Assembly: GCF_026626635.1 (NCBI RefSeq)
Contig: NZ_JAPNKA010000001.1
Coordinates: 4,774,001-4,838,000, forward strand
Reading direction: 5' to 3'
DNA length: 64,000 nucleotides
DNA from: Archangium lansingense
Lineage (GTDB): Bacteria > Myxococcota > Myxococcia > Myxococcales > Myxococcaceae
The translations under genes were made by a program, and so were the position numbers. Positions 17,101-25,279 of this stretch are shown here, one piece after another; the stretch's first letter is position 1, and every line of letters starts with the position of its first letter. The notes below the pieces were generated by a model. It was not told the origin of the DNA. It did not search any database and saw nothing but the letters and a program-made list of their open reading frames with translations.

Positions 17101-18180
17101 TCAGCCAGGTGCCGTGAGGATCCACCGCTCCAGGTGCCGTGGCCGTGGCCCTGGTGGCAGACTGGAGACACCCGAGAGGGCTTTCTCGAGGCGTTCCTGC
17201 TCCTGTCTCCAGCGCCGGACGCCAGGGCACTCTGGGGATTCGTCCACCTGTGGCACGCGGGCGCACTCCTCCCGTGCGGGAGGATCCGCCGCCGAGCCCC
17301 CGGTCTTTGGAGGCGGGCGAGGGGGGGCCGCACGGTCCGGAGCGCGCATCGCACGGAGTGTTTCATCCGGAGGTGGTGTTTCAGGGGCCCTGTTCGGTGG
17401 GACGGGCAGCCTAGAGGGTCTTTGCCTGAAGGAGTCGATGGTCTCCGCCGCCGGCTGGACGGTGGTGACGCGCGCGCTGGCCTCACCTGTCGAGCTGACG
17501 GGGACGGCAGGCGCCGTGACCGGCATGCGCTCCGCCAGCGGGGTGGGGATGGAGAGGTTCTCGTCGCGGAGCCGGGGACTGGCCTCCGTGAGGACGCGGC
17601 GGTCGCGGATGCTGGGCTCGCTTGGAGGAGGGGACTGGGGGGCCGCCATCCGCGGGGTCTCCGGCTGACCTTGTCCGCACCCGCTCAGCTCGTTGTCCGC
17701 CAGCGTGGCGGTGCCCCAGCTCACGTGGATGCAGTCCTTCGTGGCGGCGCTCACGGAGGTGTTCTTCACCGTCGCGCTCATGCCCAGCGAGATGCCCTGG
17801 TGCGCCTGGGTGATGACGGCGCCGTTGATCTCCGTGCCTCGGCCCCCGCGGACCCGGATGCCGTACCAGGCGCCACTGCCGCCGTGGGAGGTGAGCTCGA
17901 CCGGGCTCGCCGAGGTGCCGCGCACCACCAGCGTCCCGTCGACAATCAGCTCCACCCGCTGCGAATCCACTCCGGACTTCAGCGCGTCACCAGGCGCGGC
18001 GATGACTTGAACGCCGGGCTCGAGGGTGAGTTTCGTGCCCCAGGCCACGGTGACATCGCCCTTGAGCACATAGGGGCTTCCACTCCTCGTCCAGACGGTG
18101 GAGGAGGAGATCGTTCCCTGCACGTCCGTGGCGAACGCCAGGGCAGGCATCAGAAGCAAGGCAAGCAGTACGGCGCGCAT
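17101..18180 (-). CDS. Exported right-handed beta-helix protein with a Pro-rich C-terminus
   Basis: The start MRAVLLALLLMPALAFA gives a clear signal peptide; the longer frame to 18321 has none. Residues about 25-170 show parallel beta-helix repeats of the type seen in DUF1565/right-handed-helix proteins (GTKLTLEPGVQVIAA, VDGTLVVRGTS, GISLGMSATVKN). The remaining 190 residues are Pro/Arg-rich, low-complexity and probably unstructured. The mature protein should be periplasmic or secreted. No catalytic motif is visible. Confidence 0.7.
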   Translation of the reverse strand: MRAVLLALLLMPALAFATDVQGTISSSTVWTRSGSPYVLKGDVTVAWGTKLTLEPGVQVIAAPGDALKSGVDSQRVELIVDGTLVVRGTSASPVELTSHGGSGAWYGIRVRGGRGTEINGAVITQAHQGISLGMSATVKNTSVSAATKDCIHVSWGTATLADNELSGCGQGQPETPRMAAPQSPPPSEPSIRDRRVLTEASPRLRDENLSIPTPLAERMPVTAPAVPVSSTGEASARVTTVQPAAETIDSFRQRPSRLPVPPNRAPETPPPDETLRAMRAPDRAAPPRPPPKTGGSAADPPAREECARVPQVDESPECPGVRRWRQEQERLEKALSGVSSLPPGPRPRHLERWILTAPG

Positions 18181-18313
18181 CACGGAGCCGATGCTAGTGC
18201 GCTCTCGGTCGAGTCGTGGAGGACCGTCCGGAGTGCGGCCGGGCGGGCTGGCGCCAGACCGCGAAATCGGATGGGATGGGGGCACGCACTTGCGAACGGC
18301 CCGGAGCTGGATT

Positions 18314-18330
18314 AGTTCCAATACGAACCT
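18314..18330. promoter_or_regulatory. Operator-like site upstream of the MarR gene, matching the pirin site
   Basis: The 17-base AGTTCCAATACGAACCT occurs 45 bases before the MarR start. A near-copy, AGTTCCAGTACGAACC, lies upstream of the pirin gene at 18877-18892. The shared sequence upstream of both a regulator and its likely target indicates a common binding site. A further GTGCGAACCTTT lies downstream of the site. Confidence 0.5.
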
Positions 18331-18374
18331 TTTCGTCCGCAGCCTTCACGGTGCGAACCTTTCGGGCTTGAACG

Positions 18375-18830
18375 ATGCCGACTCGCTATAAAGGCAGCGC
18401 ACGGGAAGTGCGGGCGCTCGACACGTTCGTCAAGCTGACCCGGGCGACGGAGACGCTCAACGCACAGCTCCAGCGTCACCTGGCCAGCTTGGAGATCACC
18501 CCGCCTCAGCTCGCGGTGCTCGAGGCCCTGCTGCATGTGGGGCCGATGAGCCAGAGCGAGCTGGGCCGCAAGCTGCTGCGCAGCAACCCCAACATGACGG
18601 CGCTGCTGGACAACCTCGAGCGCAACAAGTGGATCCAGCGCGAGCGCAGCCCGGAGGACCGCCGGGTGGTGGTGGTGAGCCTCACCCCCGAGGGCCGGCG
18701 CGTCATCGAGCGGGTGTTTCCCGCCCATGCCGCCCATGTCACGGCGCTAATGGCGGCCCTGACCGTCGACGAGCAGGAGACGCTCGGCGCGCTCTGCAAG
18801 AAGCTGGGCCTCTCCCTGTCCGGGGAGTAG
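18375..18830 (+). CDS. MarR-family transcriptional regulator
   Basis: The protein has 151 residues. The winged helix-turn-helix runs from LEITPPQLAVLEALL through MSQSELGRKLLRSNPNMTAL to the wing ERSPEDRRVVVVSLT, where the DRR motif is typical of MarR. Helices at both ends form the dimer. MarR proteins usually repress a neighbouring gene and themselves, and are released by small aromatic or oxidant ligands. The pirin gene 91 bases downstream shares an operator-like sequence with this gene, so pirin is the likely target. Confidence 0.9.
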   Translation: MPTRYKGSAREVRALDTFVKLTRATETLNAQLQRHLASLEITPPQLAVLEALLHVGPMSQSELGRKLLRSNPNMTALLDNLERNKWIQRERSPEDRRVVVVSLTPEGRRVIERVFPAHAAHVTALMAALTVDEQETLGALCKKLGLSLSGE

Positions 18831-18876
18831 GCGAGCTGGCGCCCTGTCCCGCAACGAAGTTTTCGCTCGCGCATTT

Positions 18877-18904
18877 AGTTCCAGTACGAACCATTAAGGT
18901 TCGA
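18877..18904. promoter_or_regulatory. Operator-like palindrome before the pirin gene
   Basis: AGTTCCAGTACGAACC (18877-18892) resembles the site upstream of the MarR gene, and CGAACC (18887-18892) pairs with GGTTCG (18898-18903) around ATTAA. The palindrome lies about 20 bases before the pirin ATG, where a bound MarR dimer would block transcription. Confidence 0.5.
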
Positions 18905-18921
18905 AGTAAAGGGAGGAAGTC

Positions 18922-19809
18922 ATGAGCAAGGCGAGCACGAGCACGCGGTCCGTTCTGAGGGTGGTGCAGGCCATCCGTACTCTCGAGGGCGAGGGCTTCC
19001 TGGTGCGCCGGCCTTTCCCCATCCAGGGGTTCATGCAGTTCGATCCGTTCCTCCTGCTGGACGAGCTGGGGCCGGTGGCGCTGCCGCCGGGCGAGGCGAA
19101 GGGTGCGCCGGATCACCCCCACCGGGGCTTCGAGACGGTCAGCTACATCCTGGAGGGCCGGCACGAGCACCAGGACTCGGCGGGGAATGCAGGCGAGCTG
19201 GGTCCCGGGGACGTGCAGTGGATGACGGCGGGGGCGGGGGTGGTGCACTCGGAGATGCCGGCGCGCGACTTCGTTCGCACGGGCGGGCGGATGCACGGGT
19301 TCCAGGTGTGGGTCAACCTGCCCCGGCGCGACAAGATGATGCCGCCGCGCTACCAGGAGGTCCCCTCCGCGCGCATCCCGGTGGCCTCGACGCTGGATGG
19401 CCGGGTGCAGGTGAAGGTGATTGCCGGCGAGTCGCTCGGCGCACGCGCGGTCATTGATACGCGTACGCCCATCCAATACCTGCACTTCACGCTCGCGCCG
19501 GGGGGCCGGTTCGAGCAGCCGGTGCCCCGGGATCACAACGCCTTCGCCTACGTGTTTGGGGGCGAGGGTCAGTTCGGCCCGGAGGGAACTCGAGCGGTGG
19601 ACGGGCAGGCGGTGCTGTTCGCCAACGACGCGGACTCGGTGGTGATGGAGAACACGGGGGATGAGCCCCTCCAGCTCCTGCTGCTCTCGGGAGTGCCCTT
19701 GAAGGAGCCGATGGTGCGCTACGGGCCGTTCGTGATGAACACCCAGGCGGAGATCATCCAGGCCTTCGAGGACTACCAGAGCGGGAGGATGGGGCAGATC
19801 CACCGCTGA
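18922..19809 (+). CDS. Pirin-family protein
   Basis: The protein has 295 residues and two cupin domains. The metal ligands are complete: His65 and His67 in PDHPHRG, His109 and Glu111 in VVHSEMP. The C-terminal cupin follows from about residue 170. Bacterial pirins act as quercetin-type dioxygenases or as metabolic regulators. GGAGG precedes the ATG by about eight bases. The MarR gene upstream and the shared operator suggest induction by a small aromatic or oxidative signal. A terminator-like hairpin follows the stop. Confidence 0.9.
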   Translation: MSKASTSTRSVLRVVQAIRTLEGEGFLVRRPFPIQGFMQFDPFLLLDELGPVALPPGEAKGAPDHPHRGFETVSYILEGRHEHQDSAGNAGELGPGDVQWMTAGAGVVHSEMPARDFVRTGGRMHGFQVWVNLPRRDKMMPPRYQEVPSARIPVASTLDGRVQVKVIAGESLGARAVIDTRTPIQYLHFTLAPGGRFEQPVPRDHNAFAYVFGGEGQFGPEGTRAVDGQAVLFANDADSVVMENTGDEPLQLLLLSGVPLKEPMVRYGPFVMNTQAEIIQAFEDYQSGRMGQIHR

Positions 19810-19833
19810 GTCGCTTCTCAAACGGCTCCTGGA

Positions 19834-19867
19834 GGCCCAGGCGTCCCAGCAGTTGCGCCTGGGCCTT
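19834..19867 (+). terminator. Terminator-like hairpin after pirin
   Basis: GGCCCAGGCG (19834-19843) pairs perfectly with CGCCTGGGCC (19856-19865) across 12 bases, followed by only two T residues. It lies 24 bases after the pirin stop codon. Confidence 0.5.
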
Positions 19868-20018
19868 CGCTACACCTTCTGTCTCATGCGCTCGAGTCAG
19901 TAGGTGCAGGCCCGGTTCACGCAGGCGCCCTGCTGGCCTCTCGGTTGCCACATGGGAGCTGCGCGGCGTTCGAGGGGGTGCAAGAGTATCACGATTGCAC
20001 TTCCAGTGAGGGTTCCTC

Positions 20019-20501
20019 ATGAAGAACGCAGCCCAGGTGGTGAAGGAGATTGGCGAGGCACTCCGGGATGTGGACGAGCAACTCCGCCACCATCCCTATC
20101 CCGCTGCGCTGGAGCGGGGCGAGGTATCCGTGAAGGCGCTCCGGGCCTTTCCCGGAACCCAGTACCACGTCGCCACGAGTGATCTCCGCTCGATGGCGAT
20201 GATGGTGCAGCGGTTCGGCCACACGTCCGCGCGCGGCTTTCTCAACGGGCTCTTGCAGGGCGAGTTCGCCGCGCTGGATGGCCTGCGGGTGCTGGCTCGC
20301 CGGTTGGGGATGACGCAGGAAGAGCTGGAGCGATACGAAGTCACACCCGAGGGCTTCGCCTACGCCACGAACATGGCCTGGATGGCGGCCAACGTGTCAG
20401 CGGCGGAGTTCGTGGTGGGCATCCTGGTCAACTTCCCCATGTGGGGGTTCACCTGTGGCCGGATGAGCCGGGCGCTGCGAGCGCGCTACGGCTTCACGGA
20501 A
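20019..20501 (+). pseudogene. TenA/PqqC-like gene, 5' part (codons 1-161), cut by an IS21 element
   Basis: The sequence encodes a heme-oxygenase-like protein of the TENA/THI-4/PQQC family (HPYPAALERGEV near residue 26, QYHVATSDLR near 48). At codon 161 the frame runs into the IS, and the following codons to 20648 are IS sequence. The rest of the gene is at 23610-23786 in the same frame: joining codon 161 directly to that segment gives 219 residues, a usual length for the family, with an FFQAYEKMFWD end typical of its last helix. Without the IS the gene would be intact; with it the protein is truncated and presumably inactive. The exact substrate (thiamin or quinone-related) is not resolved. 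Confidence 0.85.
20495..20501. repeat. Left target-site duplication of the IS21 element
   Basis: CACGGAA sits just before the left inverted repeat and recurs at 23603-23609 directly after the right one, as expected for a 7-bp target duplication. Confidence 0.9.
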
Positions 20502-20587
20502 TGTTGGCGTTCACGAGGAAACGCGGAAATTTGGACTGGGACGCTGGAGGTGTGCCGGGGGTCCGGCATCCCGGTCCGAGGTGAGGC

Positions 20588-21355
20588 TCAGCGCTTGGAC
20601 TTCGCCCTCCTGGTCGTCGCGGCCTCCTCGGCCTCGCGGCGGCGGTAGCTCTCGCCTTCGATAGCGAGGACGTCCGCGTGGTGGATGACGCGGTCAATCA
20701 GCGCGGTGGCGCACGCGGCGTTGGGAAAAATGGTCGGCCAGTCCGAAAACGCCAGATTCGTGGTCATCACCAATGAGCGTTGTTCATACCTGCGCGCCAC
20801 GACTTGAAAGAGGAGGTCCGCGTTGCGCGCGTCGTAGGCGAGGTAGCCCATCTCGTCGATGACGAGCAGGCTGGTGCGGCTGGTGTAGTGGCGCAGGCGG
20901 CGGTCCAGTGCGCGGCTGGTGTCCTGGGCGCCCAGGTCGAGCAGCAACTGGGAGGCGGTGACGAAGAGAGCGGAGTGCCCCTTGAGGACGGCCTGGTGGG
21001 CGATGTTCTGCGCGATCATCGTCTTGCCCAGTCCCTGAGGGGCGACAATGACGACGTTGCGCGCGCGCTCCAGGAAATCCAGGCGCAAGGCGGACTCGAC
21101 GGCCTCGCGGTCAATCTTCTTGGGCCATCCCCAGTCGTAGTCCGCCATGGGCTTGAAGCGGCCAAGGCGGCTGCGAGACAGGCGCCGCTCGAGACTTCTG
21201 CGGCCGCGTTCCTTCTGCTCCTCGTCGGCCAGGTGCTCCAGCAACTCGGTAGCGCCCCATCTGGCCTTCGTGGCGCGGGCGATGAGGTCCGCGAGGCCCT
21301 GGGAGGTGGCGTGCAGTCCGAGGGAGGCCAGGCGGTCAGCGAGTGGAGTCGTCAT
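20588..21355 (-). CDS. istB: IstB-like ATPase of the IS21 element
   Basis: The protein has 255 residues. It has the IstB AAA+ fold with a P-loop APQGLGKT (105-112) and a Walker B LLVIDEMGY (164-172). IstB assembles on target DNA, hydrolyses ATP and directs the IstA transposase. The start MTTPLAD at 21355 was chosen because the IstB helices begin there; it overlaps the end of istA by 20 bases, as is common in IS21 elements where istB translation depends on istA. The frame is complete, so the copy may be active. Confidence 0.9.
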   Translation of the reverse strand: MTTPLADRLASLGLHATSQGLADLIARATKARWGATELLEHLADEEQKERGRRSLERRLSRSRLGRFKPMADYDWGWPKKIDREAVESALRLDFLERARNVVIVAPQGLGKTMIAQNIAHQAVLKGHSALFVTASQLLLDLGAQDTSRALDRRLRHYTSRTSLLVIDEMGYLAYDARNADLLFQVVARRYEQRSLVMTTNLAFSDWPTIFPNAACATALIDRVIHHADVLAIEGESYRRREAEEAATTRRAKSKR

Positions 21356-22850
21356 CGGCGGAGTCCTTGTCGAGGAGGCGGTCGTAGTCGGCGAGGGAGT
21401 GGGGGCGGGTGCGGGAGGCGGCGATGCGCGGGTCATCCGGCAGCACCACGGTGAGTGGTGGAGGCTGACGCTGGCGGCGAGCGCGCTGGTCCAGGAGGTG
21501 GGCCACGGCGGGGGCGCTCACCGCCCCCTTGCGCAGGGCCTCGGCGAGGGCCTCATCCAGGGCGCGTGCGCCGTGGAGCGTAAGTAACTTCAGCAATTGA
21601 GCAGTGTGGTGTGACAGCGAGAGGTCGCGCTGGGCGAGGGCCGCGAGGAAGCCCTCCGCCTGCTGGCAGGAGGCGCGCAGCAAGTCTCGGCCGCGCAGCT
21701 CGTGCGCGCGGGCCTTGGCGTCGGCGAGGGCGGCGAGGTGGCCGGGCTGCTCCAGGGTGCGGCCCTTCTCGAAGCAGCGCGGGTGGGAGGCCACCTCCTC
21801 GGAGCCGTCCAGTACGCGTACGCGTGTCTCGGAGGCCACCAGGGTGAGGGGCTTCTTCACCAGGGTGTGTGGAATGGAGTAGTCGTTGGAGTCGAAGCGC
21901 ACGTAGGGCGTCTTGCCGGAGGCGACGGGGCGCACCACGTCCGTGGGAAACGGGTGTGCGGGCAGGGGCAGCAGCCGCGGGCGTTCCTCCTCGAGGGCCG
22001 TGGCGACGGTGCGCCCGGTGACGTCGCCGGGCAATTGGCGCGCGTGGGCCACCTCGGCCGCCCACCGCGCCGCTTGAGAGTTGAGGTCATCCACGCCGCT
22101 AAAGGTGCGCGCGGCGAAGAAGGAGTCGCGCAGGTAGCGGATGGTGCGCTCCACCTTGCCCTTCTCGTTGCCGCGGTAGGGGGCGCAGGGCTTGGGTGCG
22201 AAGTGGTAGTGGCCGGCCAATTCCAGCAGGCGCGGGTGGAAGCGGATGGCGTCGCCGGCGCGCTCGAGCACCACGGACTTCAAGTTGTCGTACAGCAGCG
22301 CGCGCGGCACGCCCCCCAGCGCCTGGAAGGCCAGCACGTGGCCCCTGAGGAAGCTCTCCAGCGTCATGTCGAGGAAGAAGCGCGCGTAGAGGGCGCGGCT
22401 GTGGCCCAGCACCATGACGAAGCAGCACAGAGGGCGGCGCGTGTTGCCCACGGACAGCGTGCCGAAGTGTCCCCAATCCACCTGGGCCTCCTCGCCCGCA
22501 AGCGTGCTGCGGCGCAGGAAGGCCTCGGCGCGAGAGGTGGGACGCACCGTGCGCACGTAGCGGCGCACCTGGAGCGGGCCACCCACGTAGCCGCGCGCCT
22601 TCACCATGTGGAAGAGGCGCATGGCGGTGAGGCGTGGGTGGGCCTCCAGGGTGGCTTGGATGAAGCCCTTGTAGGCATCCAGCAGCGTGGGCCTGACGGA
22701 CTTCACCCCCGTGCCGCTGACGCGCTCGAGCGTCAGGGCGCGCCGGACGGTGTCGTGGTGCACGCTCAGCTCGGAGCAGATGGTGCCCACCTTCCAGTGC
22801 TCGGCGAAGTGCAGTCGGCGGATGCGGGCGGCGAGTTCGGGGGAAATCAT
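21336..22850 (-). CDS. istA: IstA transposase of the IS21 element
   Basis: The protein has 504 residues. The N-terminal helix-turn-helix (VGTICSELSVHHDTVRRAL, 21-39) binds the element ends. The DDE catalytic triad is Asp125 (AQVDWGHFG), Asp188 (LLYDNLKS) and Glu234 (EKGKVERTIRYL), a spacing typical of IS21/retroviral-type integrases. The C-terminal part has the basic domain before istB. No frameshift or stop is seen, so it should be functional. Confidence 0.92.
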   Translation of the reverse strand: MISPELAARIRRLHFAEHWKVGTICSELSVHHDTVRRALTLERVSGTGVKSVRPTLLDAYKGFIQATLEAHPRLTAMRLFHMVKARGYVGGPLQVRRYVRTVRPTSRAEAFLRRSTLAGEEAQVDWGHFGTLSVGNTRRPLCCFVMVLGHSRALYARFFLDMTLESFLRGHVLAFQALGGVPRALLYDNLKSVVLERAGDAIRFHPRLLELAGHYHFAPKPCAPYRGNEKGKVERTIRYLRDSFFAARTFSGVDDLNSQAARWAAEVAHARQLPGDVTGRTVATALEEERPRLLPLPAHPFPTDVVRPVASGKTPYVRFDSNDYSIPHTLVKKPLTLVASETRVRVLDGSEEVASHPRCFEKGRTLEQPGHLAALADAKARAHELRGRDLLRASCQQAEGFLAALAQRDLSLSHHTAQLLKLLTLHGARALDEALAEALRKGAVSAPAVAHLLDQRARRQRQPPPLTVVLPDDPRIAASRTRPHSLADYDRLLDKDSADDDSTR

Positions 22851-22859
22851 GGGCCCACC

Positions 22860-23318
22860 TCACGGCGGACGGGCAGCCCTGAAGCGCCGGCCCACGTGGG
22901 TGCGCGCAAGCGTGGTGTGGCGCAGGAAGGGACTCTGACGCCCGCACGAGGTGCAGGCGGGGATGGAGGGCGGCGGTGCATGCGGCAGTGGCCTCGCTGC
23001 GCTCGGCTCCGCGGCCACCTGCGTGGCGGCCGGGGCCGGCGCGACGGGCACACTGGCTGTCCGCGCCACGGCAGCGGGAGACTGATGCGTCACTTTCTCT
23101 CGCCGCCGCTCCCGCCAGGCCGCCTGCCGCGCGGCATGTGCGTGCCGTCCGTCCCGGGTGCGCTGGTAGCGCGCACCAGCCGCGCGCATTGACTCCGCCC
23201 GCGCCCTTCGACTGCACGGCGGCCCGCAGTAGCGCTGGCCACGGTCGCACGCAGAGCAGAGGAAGAACACCTGCCGACACTCGGGCCGGCCGCACACCAC
23301 GAAGCGCAGCGCCTCCAC
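22860..23318 (-). CDS. Zinc-finger-like passenger protein of the IS21 element
   Basis: The protein has 152 residues. The N-terminal 45 are Cys-rich: VVCGRPECRQVFFLCSACD followed by RYCGPPCSRRARAE, giving Cys pairs that could bind zinc. A basic stretch follows (RQAAWRERRREK), then a Pro/Ala-rich part and a final CTSCG. It lies nine bases before istA in the same direction, within the IS ends, and is probably translated from the same transcript. Similar Cys-rich ORFs accompany transposases in myxobacteria. A role in target choice or regulation is only a guess. Confidence 0.6.
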   Translation of the reverse strand: MEALRFVVCGRPECRQVFFLCSACDRGQRYCGPPCSRRARAESMRAAGARYQRTRDGRHAHAARQAAWRERRREKVTHQSPAAVARTASVPVAPAPAATQVAAEPSAARPLPHAPPPSIPACTSCGRQSPFLRHTTLARTHVGRRFRAARPP

Positions 23319-23602
23319 GACACTCCTGCGCGCGCCGGCTTCTGGCGCCGCGCCCCGGAGTGCGCTACCTCTTCCTCACCGGCTCGCCCCTCTCGCACAC
23401 CAGGGCGCGCCTCCAAGGAGGGCCCTCCAGCCGCTACTGGTGGGCCTTCCGTCTTTTCAGGACGCGCGCGACCGTGGACTCCACCGGCGCACTCTCCCCC
23501 CCTCAACTTCTCGGCCACACCCATCTCAGGGAGTGGTCTTGAAGTCAGGCAACTCCCGGCGACCCATGACCAGGAACCTGCGCTTCCTGGTGACCATCAA
23601 CA

Positions 23603-23609
23603 CACGGAA
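23603..23609. repeat. Right target-site duplication of the IS21 element
   Basis: CACGGAA directly after the right terminal repeat, identical to 20495-20501. Confidence 0.9.
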
Positions 23610-23786
23610 CAAGAGACCGTGTTCCTGGATGGCTTCGCGAACCTGCCACCATTCGAAGACGCCGTACTCCCCATCATCCAGGAAGGGCTGGATCAGGGCG
23701 TAGAGCCCCGGTTGCTCCTTCGTTCGGCCCGCTTCTTCCAGGCCTACGAGAAGATGTTCTGGGACGCGATGATGGCAGCGGCCTAG
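23610..23786 (+). pseudogene. TenA/PqqC-like gene, 3' part (codons 162-219)
   Basis: The 58 codons and stop restore the reading frame started at 20019 once the IS and one target duplication are removed. The translation begins QETVFLDGFANLPPFED and ends YEKMFWDAMMAAA, the last two helices of the TENA/THI-4 fold. No start codon or ribosome site lies upstream inside the IS end, so the segment is probably not expressed on its own. Confidence 0.8.
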
Positions 23787-23925
23787 GGAGCGCTCGGCCC
23801 CTGGGCGTTTCACGGACGTGTGACGAGCCCGCGCGGCCTCGCGCGCTTCTCCTTCACCCCGAGGGTCGGACTAGAGTTCGTACCGGGCCATCATCGGCCT
23901 GAATACGATTCTTGGGGGTTGAATC

Positions 23926-24933
23926 ATGTCACGCTCGTTGCGCTCTCTTCCGCTCCTCGCCGCCTCGTGTCTGCTCCAGACGGGTTGTGCGAGTCTCATC
24001 AAGCAGGTCTCCTCGGAACTGGGAGGAACTCCGAGGACCAAGGCCGTCACAGTGACGCAAAGCGGTTGGAGCAGCACCGCGCCGGCCGGTGAGACCGCGC
24101 CCCCGAAGCAGGTCGAGTTCGAGGCGGGACAGCCCATCCACGGATGGTTCACGGTCAATGAGACCCTTCGCGACATTTCCAGCAAGAATGTCTACGTTTC
24201 CATGTTCTGGACGGCCAATCCCTCGCTGGCCGATCCCCAGAAGCTCCAGGAGTACGTCCAGGTCCAGGACGCCGCCTACAAGCCGGACTGGAAAGAGCTC
24301 GAATCCGGCGGTGGCGGCATCTGGCGCCACAATTTCAAGCTTTCCGAGGCCCAGGCCGCCCAGAAGAGCTTCGTTCAGCCGTTCCTGGTCCCGGAGATCG
24401 GCGCGGAGGACGATCACCGGCTGTGGCTCTTGAACAAGCTGGCCTCTGGCTCCGCGAACCGCTCCAAGTTCACCGTGCTGGTCCGCTACTCCTGGCCAGC
24501 GGGAAACGAGAAGCGGTACGACGCGTATGACCACTTCTTGCTCAACACCGGCAAGGGCAGCTACGACGCGATGCAGCTGGCGGTGGGCTCCAAGGTGGTC
24601 ATTCCCAACCCCCAGAAGGTGGATGCTGCACTGGAGAAGGAGATCCTCCAGGCCGCCAACCTGAAGTGGGGCCCCACGGAGAAGAAGACCTATTTCAAGG
24701 CCATCCTCAATTCAGAGGACTGGGCGCGCTCGACCTCGGGCACCACCGGTGAGGTGGTGGGCCGTGTCATGGACGTGTGGCTGCTCGCCCGGAGCAAGGA
24801 CAAGAAGGCCTGCTACGCGGAGCCCATGGAGGCCTCGCAGCAGCACATGTCCGCCGGTGTGTTCGGACAGGCTGTGGTCGACGATCGGGAGAACATCTAC
24901 CGGGTCGATTGCGCCCGCTTCAAGGGGATGTAG
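23926..24933 (+). CDS. Lipoprotein of unknown function
   Basis: The protein has 335 residues. A signal peptide ends in the lipobox LQTGC (Cys 21). The mature part has a mixed alpha/beta composition without recognisable motifs and ends in a Cys (VDCARFKGM). It contains Trp-rich stretches (IWRHNFKL, WARSTSGTT). I do not recognise the family. The start was chosen because it gives the lipoprotein signal. Intergenic flanks of about 140 and 350 bases leave it without clear operon partners. Confidence 0.7.
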   Translation: MSRSLRSLPLLAASCLLQTGCASLIKQVSSELGGTPRTKAVTVTQSGWSSTAPAGETAPPKQVEFEAGQPIHGWFTVNETLRDISSKNVYVSMFWTANPSLADPQKLQEYVQVQDAAYKPDWKELESGGGGIWRHNFKLSEAQAAQKSFVQPFLVPEIGAEDDHRLWLLNKLASGSANRSKFTVLVRYSWPAGNEKRYDAYDHFLLNTGKGSYDAMQLAVGSKVVIPNPQKVDAALEKEILQAANLKWGPTEKKTYFKAILNSEDWARSTSGTTGEVVGRVMDVWLLARSKDKKACYAEPMEASQQHMSAGVFGQAVVDDRENIYRVDCARFKGM

Positions 24934-25279
24934 TCCCGCCCGGGGCGGGTGAGCCTTTCGTCATCACCTCCAGCCGTCAGTCCGGTGAGCGGCCTCGAGC
25001 AGGCTGCTCCCGGCAGAGCACGGTGGTTGTCCTTCTTGAAATCTGACAATTTGGCGCTCCCGCCAGGGGAGCGGTGGACCTCATCACAGCTTGTTGCCAC
25101 ACGAGCAACAGGAGCGGCGAGTGATGAGGAGTTATGACAGCCTTTGGTCCGGGCTTGTTGCTTCGGGAGCAACGAATTGAGAGGGGAATGAGGAAGTGAT
25201 GTCGTTGTGAGTGCAAGGGATTGACGTGTTTCCGTGAGATTTGTACGGTGAACACCAGACCCGCTGACAGGAGTCAGAC
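24934..25279. promoter_or_regulatory. Intergenic region with two similar stem-loops
   Basis: No gene is seen. GTTGC (25093-25097) pairs with GCAAC (25105-25109), and 64 bases later GTTGCT (25157-25162) pairs with AGCAAC (25168-25173), with similar flanking bases (GCTTGTTGC). The second copy lies about 105 bases before the Cys-rich gene. They may be paired binding sites or RNA hairpins of its leader. Confidence 0.3.

Larger units (their letters stand above)
20502..23602 (-). mobile_element. IS21-family insertion sequence, 3,101 bp
   Basis: The element starts TGTTGGCGTTCACGAGGAAA and its right end in reverse complement starts TGTTGATGGTCACCAGGAAG, giving imperfect terminal repeats with 16 of 20 matches and TG...CA ends. 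It carries istA and istB overlapping by 20 bases on the minus strand, plus a zinc-finger-like ORF upstream of istA. A 7-bp direct repeat (CACGGAA) flanks it. It has split a TenA-like gene. At 3.1 kb it is longer than typical IS21 elements (2-2.5 kb), mostly because of the extra ORF and an untranslated lead of about 280 bases at the right end. Confidence 0.9.

Noticed and set aside
23319..23602. Further gene upstream of the zinc-finger ORF in the IS21 element
   Set aside because: Only short frames without starts or motifs are present; it is best read as the leader and terminal repeat.
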